This document shows positions 5,977 through 12,665 of a stretch of DNA of 13,890 nt, piece after piece; the stretch's first letter is position 1, and every line of letters starts with the position of its first letter. The position numbers were made by a program, and so were the translations under genes. Source of the stretch: JACQID01 sp035290885 (GTDB lineage: Archaea; Aenigmatarchaeota; Aenigmatarchaeia; GW2011-AR5); assembly GCA_035290885.1 (NCBI GenBank), contig DATDTL010000072.1, positions 1-13,890 of the forward strand. The letters run 5' to 3'. A model generated the notes under the pieces. The model was not told the DNA's origin and did no database searches. It saw only the letters and a program-made list of their open reading frames with translations.

Positions 5977-7188
5977 ATGCTTGAAAAGCTCATGGAAAGC
6001 GATCCTACAATGTTCGGCCTTGTCATGAAGGAGCTTGAGCGCCAGCGAAGCGGTCTTGAGCTGATACCTTCAGAGAACATACCCTCGCTTGCGGTTCTTG
6101 AAGCCCTATCCTCTTTCCCTCACAACAAGTATTCCGAAGGTTATCCGGGAAAAAGGTATTACGGCGGAAACGATGTCATAGACGAGATAGAGAACCTTGC
6201 GATAGACCGCGCGAAAAAACTTTTCAACGCCGAGCACGTCAATGTCCAGCCTTATTCCGGCTCGCCTGCCAATCAGGCGGTGTTCCGCGCGCTTCTGCAG
6301 AAGGGCGACACGTTCATGGGGCTTGAGCTTTCGCACGGCGGGCACATAACGCACGGGCTGAAAATAAATTTTTCAGGCATGGACTACAACGCCGTGCCTT
6401 ATCACGTAAAAAAGGGTGACGAAACGCTGGATTACGAAGAGATAGAATCCCTTGCAAAGCAGCATGCCCCGAAAATGATACTCTGCGGATACACCGCGTA
6501 TCCGCGCATCATAGATTTCAAAAGATTCCGCGAGATTGCGGATTCTGTAAGTGCCAAACTCTTCGTGGACATGTCGCATTTTGCAGGCCTCGTGGCAGGC
6601 GGCGCCTACCCATCGCCGGTGCCTTACGCCGACGTAATAATGACTACAACGCACAAAACGCTCCGGGGGCCGCGCGGCGCCATGATACTGTGCAGGCAGG
6701 AATTTGCCGAAAAAATAGACAAGGCGGTTTTCCCGGAGCTTCAGGGCGGGCCTCACGAGCACGCGATAGCTGCGAAGGCCGTATGCTTCGCCGAGGCGAT
6801 GAAGCCGGATTTCAAGGACTATGCCCACCGCATAATAACCAACGCGAAAGCCCTTGCCAAGGCCGTTGAAATGAGGCTTGTTTCAGGCGGCACTGATTCC
6901 CATCTGCTTCTGGCCGACCTTGAACAAAAAATCACTGGAAAGGAAGCCGAATTGCTTCTTGAAAAGAACGGCATCTACGTCAACAAGAACACGATTCCGT
7001 ACGACTCAAGAAAGCCATGGGACCCGTCGGGCATGCGCTTCGGAACGCCCACGCTTACAAGCCGCGGCATGAAGGAAAAAGAGATGCAGGAAGTCGGCTC
7101 CCTCATAAACCGCGCCATGAAAGGCGAGAATGTCCGCGAAGAAGTGCGGGAACTTTGCTCCGGATTTCCGATATATCCAGGGATATGA
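5977..7188 (+). CDS. glyA: Serine hydroxymethyltransferase
   Basis: This PLP enzyme interconverts serine and glycine while loading a one-carbon unit onto a folate or pterin carrier. The 403-aa protein has the family marks: LELIPSENIPS (27-37), YSEGYPGKRYYGG (52-64), SGSPANQAV (94-102), SHGGHITHG (119-127), FVDMSHFAGLVAGG (196-209) and TTTHKTLRGPRG, with the PLP-binding lysine at 227. The C-terminal domain includes GKEAELLLEKNGIYVNKN and GMRFGTPTLTSRG. An ATG two codons upstream (5971) is possible, but 5977 lies at better spacing from the TATA box. It is divergent from the exported protein gene. Its methylene-folate product would feed the ThyX-like enzyme at the right edge. Confidence 0.95.
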   Translation: MLEKLMESDPTMFGLVMKELERQRSGLELIPSENIPSLAVLEALSSFPHNKYSEGYPGKRYYGGNDVIDEIENLAIDRAKKLFNAEHVNVQPYSGSPANQAVFRALLQKGDTFMGLELSHGGHITHGLKINFSGMDYNAVPYHVKKGDETLDYEEIESLAKQHAPKMILCGYTAYPRIIDFKRFREIADSVSAKLFVDMSHFAGLVAGGAYPSPVPYADVIMTTTHKTLRGPRGAMILCRQEFAEKIDKAVFPELQGGPHEHAIAAKAVCFAEAMKPDFKDYAHRIITNAKALAKAVEMRLVSGGTDSHLLLADLEQKITGKEAELLLEKNGIYVNKNTIPYDSRKPWDPSGMRFGTPTLTSRGMKEKEMQEVGSLINRAMKGENVREEVRELCSGFPIYPGI

Positions 7189-7242
7189 ACCGTGTTTATG
7201 CTTTGCGCGCAGATGCGTTTGCACCCTGGATCAGGCATGATT

Positions 7243-7399
7243 TTACAACCCCCATATCGAAAGCCACACGCTTAAGCCGGTGAAAACACGAAGATTCAGC
7301 AATGGCTGAGGCTCTGCCATAATTGAACTGTACTTACGACGAGAAGGAACACACCGTCAAAATCGCGAGTGCTTTCTGGACATTGCTTCTGTTTTAGGA
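7243..7399 (-). repeat. Dispersed intergenic element, copy B (inverted)
   Basis: The reverse complement of this stretch aligns with 9-216 in ordered blocks, including a 17-base TTAAGCGTGTGGCTTTC identical in both copies. It lacks the 24 bases that form the paired hairpins in copy A. The stretch 7189-7599 is otherwise gene-free: apart from this copy, the adjacent palindrome and the promoter of the next gene I see only a weak stem (CTGCC/GGCAG enclosing CCGG/CCGG, about 7456-7485). Confidence 0.7.
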
Positions 7400-7403
7400 A
7401 ATC

Positions 7404-7421
7404 CCGCCACTTTAGTGGCGG
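7404..7421. repeat. Perfect REP-like palindrome
   Basis: CCGCCACT and AGTGGCGG form a perfect 8-bp stem with a TT loop. It resembles the imperfect palindrome at 221-240 and, in design, the one at 362-381. Confidence 0.7.
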
Positions 7422-7571
7422 AATGGTTTACATGCCATAGATTGACGACAGACGATGGGGACTCTGCCTAATAAATCCGGAAGAAGCCGGCAGGTTACGT
7501 TCCACGCGAATGCAATCACAATATCTTTGCCCGCTTAGTGCTTTTTGTGCAAAGCCGGCGGTGGGGAAAAC

Positions 7572-7579
7572 TTTATACC
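7572..7579 (+). promoter_or_regulatory. TATA box for the surface protein gene
   Basis: TTTATACC, preceded by an A-rich GGGGAAAAC, is centred about 25 bases before the ATG at 7600 and supports a leaderless start there. Confidence 0.6.
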
Positions 7580-7599
7580 TATAGATTTTAAGTGGCATC

Positions 7600-10500
7600 A
7601 TGGTATATATAAAGAGACGATATATGAACATACCAAACGTAATTATTGCCGCATTTCTCTTACTGCTTCCCGCATCCTTTGCCGCGCCTGTTCTGGAATA
7701 CGTGGCGCCCACACCCCTTGACGACACAAGAACGGCAAACGCCTCTGTCGGAATAAACATATCCGTCATGGAAGGCAACCTCTCGGAACTCAATTATGAA
7801 TGGAACGCGGCTAATTTCACATTCTATAACGACTCCTTGCTCGTGTTTTACAATTTTGACAACAGAAGCACATTGGGGGAGAACGGCACGTACGTGGCCG
7901 ACATTTCATCGCATGGAATCAGCGGGACGGTAAGCGGGAACGGGGATGAAATAAATCCGGCCGCCGGCAGATATGGCGCCGGCATTGACCTTGATGGGAA
8001 CGGGGACTATGTCACTTCGGGGGGCATTGGAAGCCTTCTAGACGGGAAATCCAACTGGTCAATGTCGTTGTGGATTTATCCCCGCGCTATAAACGGCAAC
8101 ATAATAGGGACTTCTGCAGGAAGCGGTATGTGGATATGGGTGGGTTCAAGCTATCTGGTAGGGTTTGATTCTTATTTTACCGGAACGGATCAAAACACCG
8201 ATGCAAACGCTCTGGCGGCAAACCAATGGAATCACCTCCTAATTACCAGAAACGTTACTGAATTTAACGTTTATGTGAACGGCAGCCTCTTTGACACTCT
8301 TTACTCTTCCACAAGCGTGAACGCGAACGTGGGGGGGAACCTCCAGATAGGTAGGTTCTCTTCAGGCGGCGCTGATTCCAATAGCCGCATGGATGACTTC
8401 GGTTTATGGAACAGGACGCTGTCGCCCGAAGAAGCATACCAGTTATACGTTTCCAGCCTTCAAAAATTCAATTCGACCCTGTGGCAATTGTACGTCAACC
8501 AAGCCAGCAACGCCACATCCGGGCTGATGGAAGGGACATACACGCATTCCGCCTACGCCCGGGACAGGGATGGGAACGAAAACACAACGGGGGGGAGGGA
8601 GATAATCATCGACAGGACCGGGCCGCTGGTGACGCTGGACGCTCCAGTGAATGGCACTTATTCCGGCTTCAACATAACCTTGCAAGTCCGTTCAAATGAG
8701 GCCATCACCAACTGGTGGTACTCCCTCAGCAACGGCAATACAAACGCCACCTTTGTGCCCAATGCATCCTTTACGGGGACGGAGGGGGCAAACCAACTGA
8801 TAATATACGCCAACGACAGCGCAGGGAACGTCAACCAGACCGCCGTCAATTTCACGATAGACAGCATAATTCCGTCAATCACGATACTTGTGCCTGCCAA
8901 CGCTTCCTTCTCCAGCACGAACATAAGCCTTCGTGTGAACTCAAGCGAACAAGTGGGCAGCTGGTTCTATAATCTGGACGGAAGCGGCACAAGAAACGCT
9001 TTCGTGCCTAACGCGTCATTCACGGCCGCGCAAGGATTGAATAGATTGTTCGTTTACGCCAACGACAGCGCGAACAACACGGGCGCGTCAGCCGTCAATT
9101 TCACGGCTGACGGCATAGCGCCGCAGATAACGATAGCATCCCCGGAAAACAGAACCTACGGGCAGCCCAATGTCACGTTAAGCTTTACGGCGGACGAATC
9201 TACGGACTCTTCATGGTATTCCCTCAACGGAGGAGCTACCAACACAAGCTTCGTCTCGGGCTCTACGTTCACGGCTTCAGGTGGAGTCAACGAAGTTTAC
9301 GTTTATGCGAACGACTCGCTAAACAATACGGGAATTGCCAATATAAATTTCACGATAGATGCCGTAGCCCCTATCATTACCATAAACACGCCTGCCAACG
9401 TCACGTATAATGCGCTCCCCATAACGCTGAATATAAGCGTCAACGAGAATAGCACCGCCAGATATTCCATTGACGGCGGCGCGAACGTGAGCCTTGCGCC
9501 AAACGCGACTTCTACAGGCTTTACTTCACAGAACGACACGATACAGGACGGCACGCATAACGTCACCTTTTACGCAAACGACACGACCAACAACATCGCA
9601 ATCGTGTCCGTCGCGTTTACGCTCTATACCGCGGATTCGGACGGGGACGGCATACTGGACTCCAACGACACGCTTATCGGCAACGAATCGTCTGTCAGGT
9701 CTTCGGGACTGAGCCGTATAAATGTAACGGTAGCCGGGAATTCCACGAATGGAACGTTTTACGGGACACAGGAGGTCATCATCAGCGACAACACGGATAT
9801 CATGGTCAACTTTACCTACAACTTCTCGCTGGCCAGCCTTAACCTCAGCGGAGTCTACGTATCCAAATCGTCGGACTCGCTGGTCATAAATATTTCAGGC
9901 TATTCGCAAGTGAACAAGACCGTATACTTCAATGACTACGGCTATACCGAACTTTGCGTGAAAGACGCAATAGTGAACTCGCATTCGGACATAAGCGCAA
10001 CGTGCGGGGACGCTAATGAGACCGATTTCAGCACGTGCATAGGCGTTTCGGGCGGAACGACCATAAACGGGATTTCCTGCTATGACGAAGGCTCAAAATT
10101 CCGGTTTGAGAATCTCCGTCACAGCGGGATAAGAGGCTCCGCCGTGTCTGCAGACGACAAAGAAAATTACTCGTGGACCACCACGTGGTGCGCAAACACA
10201 TGGGTTTGCACCGAGTGGAGCCTCTGTAGCAGGGATATGATACAGTCCCGGGCATGCACGCTAAAATTCCCGAAGGGCTGCATCCCATCCCGGGAAAAGC
10301 CGGAAGAAACACGGGAATGCCGTGACGTTCTCTTTGCCATGCTGCTGGAAATGGATTCACGCCTGTTTGTGCAGTCCTCGCTGCTCATGAACCTAACGTT
10401 GAAAGAAATGAATACCAAGGGCGCGGCGGAGGCGATCGTAAGGTACGTCATTACAGATGCAGAAGGACACGTAATCCGCGAAGAAAACGACACTCGCACT

Positions 10501-10755
10501 GTGGAGAGGGAACTGCAATACTGGAAAGAAATAAGCATAGCCGCCATCCCACTAGGCGATTACACCGTAACTGTTTATGTCGCTAACCGAACAAAGGAAT
10601 TTGCCAGCGCCGGAAAGAATTTCAGCATCAGCGAAACGACCCGACCCAAGCCCGCGGACAACAGCCATTCGCAAAAAATCGCGGGACTGGTATCAATAAT
10701 AATTCTATTCTGCTTTGCTGCGCTGCTCATTACAAACAAACCTGTATCAAAATAA
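7600..10755 (+). CDS. Large cell-surface protein: LamG, Ig-like repeats, TSP1-like motif, C-terminal anchor
   Basis: The 1051-aa protein has a basic n-region (KRRYMN) and a hydrophobic signal peptide ending near ASFAAP (30). A LamG/concanavalin-like jelly roll follows (about 128-285: DLDGNGDYVTSGG, MSLWIYPR, NQWNHLLITR, MDDFGLWNRTLSPEEA). Four tandem Ig-like repeats of about 83 residues fill 340-676. A calcium-loop motif DSDGDGILDSND (679-690), as in thrombospondin type 3 or dockerin loops, comes next. WVCTEWSLC...RAC...C...EETREC (868-907) resembles a thrombospondin type 1 repeat. A further beta domain (about 940-1010) precedes a membrane helix at 1028-1046 and the tail NKPVSK. More than 50 N-x-S/T sequons are visible, suggesting heavy N-glycosylation. 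An adhesin or envelope role is inferred; no catalytic motif is seen. An ATG at 7624 is the alternative start. Confidence 0.85.
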   Translation: MVYIKRRYMNIPNVIIAAFLLLLPASFAAPVLEYVAPTPLDDTRTANASVGINISVMEGNLSELNYEWNAANFTFYNDSLLVFYNFDNRSTLGENGTYVADISSHGISGTVSGNGDEINPAAGRYGAGIDLDGNGDYVTSGGIGSLLDGKSNWSMSLWIYPRAINGNIIGTSAGSGMWIWVGSSYLVGFDSYFTGTDQNTDANALAANQWNHLLITRNVTEFNVYVNGSLFDTLYSSTSVNANVGGNLQIGRFSSGGADSNSRMDDFGLWNRTLSPEEAYQLYVSSLQKFNSTLWQLYVNQASNATSGLMEGTYTHSAYARDRDGNENTTGGREIIIDRTGPLVTLDAPVNGTYSGFNITLQVRSNEAITNWWYSLSNGNTNATFVPNASFTGTEGANQLIIYANDSAGNVNQTAVNFTIDSIIPSITILVPANASFSSTNISLRVNSSEQVGSWFYNLDGSGTRNAFVPNASFTAAQGLNRLFVYANDSANNTGASAVNFTADGIAPQITIASPENRTYGQPNVTLSFTADESTDSSWYSLNGGATNTSFVSGSTFTASGGVNEVYVYANDSLNNTGIANINFTIDAVAPIITINTPANVTYNALPITLNISVNENSTARYSIDGGANVSLAPNATSTGFTSQNDTIQDGTHNVTFYANDTTNNIAIVSVAFTLYTADSDGDGILDSNDTLIGNESSVRSSGLSRINVTVAGNSTNGTFYGTQEVIISDNTDIMVNFTYNFSLASLNLSGVYVSKSSDSLVINISGYSQVNKTVYFNDYGYTELCVKDAIVNSHSDISATCGDANETDFSTCIGVSGGTTINGISCYDEGSKFRFENLRHSGIRGSAVSADDKENYSWTTTWCANTWVCTEWSLCSRDMIQSRACTLKFPKGCIPSREKPEETRECRDVLFAMLLEMDSRLFVQSSLLMNLTLKEMNTKGAAEAIVRYVITDAEGHVIREENDTRTVERELQYWKEISIAAIPLGDYTVTVYVANRTKEFASAGKNFSISETTRPKPADNSHSQKIAGLVSIIILFCFAALLITNKPVSK
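8617..9627 (+). repeat. Four tandem Ig-like coding repeats
   Basis: Units begin near residues 340, 424, 507 and 590. The shared pattern is P.ITI..P.N.TY...NITL.V..NE, then WYSL.GG.TN..FV, NASFT...G.N.L.VYANDSA.NTG and VNFTID. The fourth unit is the most diverged. The YANDS and NFTID cores recur at near-constant spacing, consistent with internal duplication inside the gene. Confidence 0.8.
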
Positions 10756-10774
10756 GCCCATCCGGATTCGACCA

Positions 10775-10804
10775 TTTTTTTCACGCTATTGTCGGCCATT
10801 TTTT
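10775..10804 (+). terminator. Oligo-T terminator of the surface protein gene
   Basis: Two runs of seven and six T (10775-10781 and 10799-10804), each preceded by CCA, lie 20-50 bases after the stop codon. Such T-runs are the usual archaeal intrinsic termination signal. Confidence 0.5.
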
Positions 10805-10834
10805 GGTACATACTTAAATACCATGCGATGTACC
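10805..10834. promoter_or_regulatory. Inverted repeat framing a TATA-like sequence
   Basis: GGTACA (10805-10810) and TGTACC (10829-10834) flank a CTTAAATA at 10813-10820. The layout resembles an operator around a promoter, yet only a nine-codon ORF starts nearby and the flanking genes converge. It may drive a small RNA or be fortuitous. Confidence 0.3.
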
Positions 10835-10915
10835 GAATATCCCGCGCAATAAACCGGTTTCTGCTCCATCTTCGCCCTTTTTATCTGCGGATGCCGGCGG
10901 TAGCAAGACGGAAAC

Positions 10916-11746
10916 TTACCAATAAGTAATTCGTTCTTCGGGTTCCATCAAGCCATTTTCGTGTCGCTGAAAGTCCTTTTCCCAAATTCCCTTCATTTCG
11001 CGTCGGAATCTCTCCAGAGTCGCTTGGTTACCTTCTTCAATCAACACCTTTTCAAGGTAATCGTCCACTGCTTGCAATTCCTTTTCCCAAGCAGGAACTA
11101 GGCGCATTTCCAGCTCCTTGCCCGTTGCATAGAGCAAGAGGTTCTCAACCTCTTCTTTCTCCAGTTTCACCTCGGTAACTCTTTGTTCTTTATATCCCAA
11201 GAGAAACCCTCCCTTTTCCAGCTTTTCTTTGAGCGCGTCTGTCACGAAGATGAAGCTACGACTCGTATCATTGAAAATTCGATAGCCCAGATGCTCAATA
11301 ATGTCCGACCGGAACACTACTGAGCTTATTTGAAGCGAACCATCATCGCAATATTGGCTCCGGTGGACGTCCACTTCATAATCTGAGATCACAGGCAACC
11401 TTCGCCACATCATGAGATAGCGTCGTTCACCCTCTACGATGATAGGGAAAAAATCGAACGGAATGCCTTCGCTCTCGACGAAGCGCTTGAATAGTTCGCT
11501 AACGCAGTAAATACCCTCTTCTGCGACTGACTCCACATCAAGTCGTCTTTTGCTGGTTTCCCCCACCACGGATAATTCGGAGTGTTGATATTTATCCGCA
11601 TGTAACATTAAATAACGATGGATAAGTATGCCATGCTGCCAAACCTTACTAATTGCGAAGTCCAACTTCATAAGGTCTTCAGGTGGCATATATCTGCGGT
11701 ACAAATTGCCATGATCGTAGTACACGGTTAGCCGATAAATTTTCAT
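10916..11746 (-). CDS. Imm11/DUF1629-like protein, 276 aa
   Basis: MKIYRLTVYYD at the start and the core at about residues 75-190 (IYCVSELFKRFVE, RYLMMWRRLPVISDYEVD, SSVVFRSDIIEHLGYRIFND, FIFVTDALKEKLEKGGFLLGYK) resemble the Imm11 (DUF1629) fold. In bacteria that fold includes immunity proteins of polymorphic toxin systems; this is family knowledge applied by resemblance. The last 80 residues are a charged, probably coiled helix (VKLEKEEVENLL, then AWEKELQAVDDYLEKVLIEEG). No toxin gene is visible beside it. The ATG at 11746 is preferred over a TTG at 11761; a TATA box lies about 33 bases upstream. Codon use is less G/C-biased than in the core genes, which could reflect transfer. Confidence 0.6.
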   Translation of the reverse strand: MKIYRLTVYYDHGNLYRRYMPPEDLMKLDFAISKVWQHGILIHRYLMLHADKYQHSELSVVGETSKRRLDVESVAEEGIYCVSELFKRFVESEGIPFDFFPIIVEGERRYLMMWRRLPVISDYEVDVHRSQYCDDGSLQISSVVFRSDIIEHLGYRIFNDTSRSFIFVTDALKEKLEKGGFLLGYKEQRVTEVKLEKEEVENLLLYATGKELEMRLVPAWEKELQAVDDYLEKVLIEEGNQATLERFRREMKGIWEKDFQRHENGLMEPEERITYW

Positions 11747-11774
11747 AGCTACCAACCTCAATATTCAAAATAAG

Positions 11775-11783
11775 CATATAAAG
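11775..11783. promoter_or_regulatory. Probable bidirectional TATA box
   Basis: CATATAAAG on the plus strand and CTTTATATG on the minus strand both fit box A. Start points about 26 bases away would be near 11805 (plus) and 11753 (minus), just before the starts of the Cys-rich gene and the Imm11-like gene. Confidence 0.4.
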
Positions 11784-11825
11784 ATTTAGCTTTGTTTAAT
11801 AAATCGTCTGATACCACAACCCGTT

Positions 11826-12059
11826 GTGTTTCAGAAAGCAAATATCGCAACCTATTGCACTCCGGGGGATTATTTAAACAAAGCCCTGTTGTTTATAGGT
11901 TTCTTGCGGGCCGCAAAGCGGAAGCGCCCCAACTGCAATGGCAAAGACCGAGACGCCGATTGTCACGGAACTGGCAGAGATCCTTATTCTGGCGGTCGCT
12001 GTGTATTCTGTAGGGGCACTGGTAGATGCCCTGGATGCAACGGGTCGGGCGTCGCCTAG
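11826..12059 (+). CDS. Small DnaJ-type Cys-rich (CxxCxGxG) protein
   Basis: The C-terminal half contains C-x8-CHGTG, then CVFCRGTG and CPGCNGSG, matching the CxxCxGxG zinc-finger repeats of DnaJ and related small proteins; cysteines are at 36, 45, 58, 61, 66 and 69 of 77. No J-domain is present. The first 26 residues look less protein-like. A second TATA-like TATTTAAA (11871-11878) lies about 26-29 bases before an in-frame TTG at 11904, so the real protein may be only 51 aa. The stop codon overlaps that of the next, convergent gene in a CTAG, as for ndk/thiI. The likely role is zinc binding with a protein or RNA partner; no more specific function can be given. Confidence 0.65.
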   Translation: MFQKANIATYCTPGDYLNKALLFIGFLRAAKRKRPNCNGKDRDADCHGTGRDPYSGGRCVFCRGTGRCPGCNGSGVA

Positions 12060-12253
12060 CGCCTATGTCGGCTGCGGAGGCTCTTGACAATCACATATTT
12101 GTCTCCCAGAACCCACTCGCACATATCAATAATCTCATCAAGTGGCTTAACGTACTCTACTTTAGGGAAGCTCAGGTCAGGGCGGGCATCGAGTTTTTGC
12201 AAAAATACATCCAGCTTTTTCTCAGGCCTTGTCGACTGCCTGATATATTGCAC
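12056..12253 (-). CDS. Hypothetical protein, 65 aa
   Basis: I do not recognise this small protein. It starts on GTG; an in-frame TGA five codons upstream limits the start. The sequence looks protein-like, with LDVFLQKLDARPDLSFPKVE, then PLDEIIDMCEWVLGDKYVIVKS and a basic end RSRHRR. Its stop shares CTAG with the convergent Cys-rich gene, a tight arrangement that argues both are real. A TATA-like AATACTTAAG on the minus strand (about 12310-12319) could supply the promoter with a leader of about 35 bases. Confidence 0.5.
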   Translation of the reverse strand: MQYIRQSTRPEKKLDVFLQKLDARPDLSFPKVEYVKPLDEIIDMCEWVLGDKYVIVKSLRSRHRR

Positions 12254-12309
12254 TTTATGGCATCCTCATGGAAATGACGAATTTTTCCGGCTGCGCCAAA
12301 AAGGCATCC

Positions 12310-12317
12310 CTTAAGTA
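12310..12317 (+). promoter_or_regulatory. TATA box for the 99-aa membrane protein
   Basis: CTTAAGTA is centred 26 bases before the ATG at 12339, so the ATG is preferred over the GTG at 12327. The CTTAAG core is palindromic and may also serve the minus-strand 65-aa gene. Confidence 0.55.
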
Positions 12318-12338
12318 TTTTCCTCCGTGAATACAAAC

Positions 12339-12638
12339 ATGCTCGCTTACATTCTCGGAATCCTTGACATTGCAACGTCCTTAGTTCTGGGTACCCATGC
12401 GCTTTGGGGCTGGTTTGACACCTCGGTTATTTTCTACCACGCTGCCTATGTGACGAGCAAGGGCGCGCTCTTTTCGCCGACGGATTTTGCAAGCAGGATA
12501 GACCTTGCAGCCGGAATTTACATGTTCTTGATCGCCTTTGGCGTATATTCGCATCCCAAGCTGACGCTTATAGCCGCTCTGTGGCTGCTTCAGAAAGGAG
12601 TGTTTTCGATAGTGTCGCTGCTGCGCAGGATAACTTGA
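12339..12638 (+). CDS. Small polytopic membrane protein, 99 aa
   Basis: Hydrophobic segments at about 3-25, 28-45, 54-70 and 74-94 suggest three or four membrane helices. Characteristic features are GILDIATSLVLG near the start, FYHAAYVTSKGALFSPTDFASRIDLAAGIY in the middle and LWLLQKGVFSIVSL near the end. The pattern resembles a conserved family of small archaeal membrane proteins of unknown function (from memory, not confirmed). The basic end LLRRIT suggests a cytoplasmic C-terminus. Its stop codon abuts the TATA box of the downstream PIN-like gene. Confidence 0.75.
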   Translation: MLAYILGILDIATSLVLGTHALWGWFDTSVIFYHAAYVTSKGALFSPTDFASRIDLAAGIYMFLIAFGVYSHPKLTLIAALWLLQKGVFSIVSLLRRIT

Positions 12639-12644
12639 TTTATA
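12638..12644 (+). promoter_or_regulatory. TATA box for the PIN-like gene
   Basis: ATTTATA begins on the last base of the upstream TGA stop and is centred 25 bases before the ATG at 12666. Confidence 0.5.
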
Positions 12645-12665
12645 GATTTGCATCCATAAAATAAG

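Noticed and set aside
9..7399. The inverted repeat pair as ends of one 7.4-kb transposon
   Set aside because: The enclosed genes are core functions (uS10, ndk, infB, glyA), no transposase is present and the third copy lies inside the interval; independent dispersed copies fit better.
7424..7570. Possible tRNA or structured RNA between glyA and the surface protein gene
   Set aside because: No cloverleaf, T-loop consensus or strong stem was found beyond one weak bulged stem.
8406..9410. Several overlapping open frames inside the surface protein repeats
   Set aside because: Shadow frames of a repetitive, G/C-rich coding region; none has a promoter or recognisable protein.
10575..10811. 78-codon minus-strand frame overlapping the end of the surface protein gene
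   Set aside because: Antisense to the membrane anchor region, so its hydrophobic look comes from the real gene; its TATA-like sequence is too close to the start.
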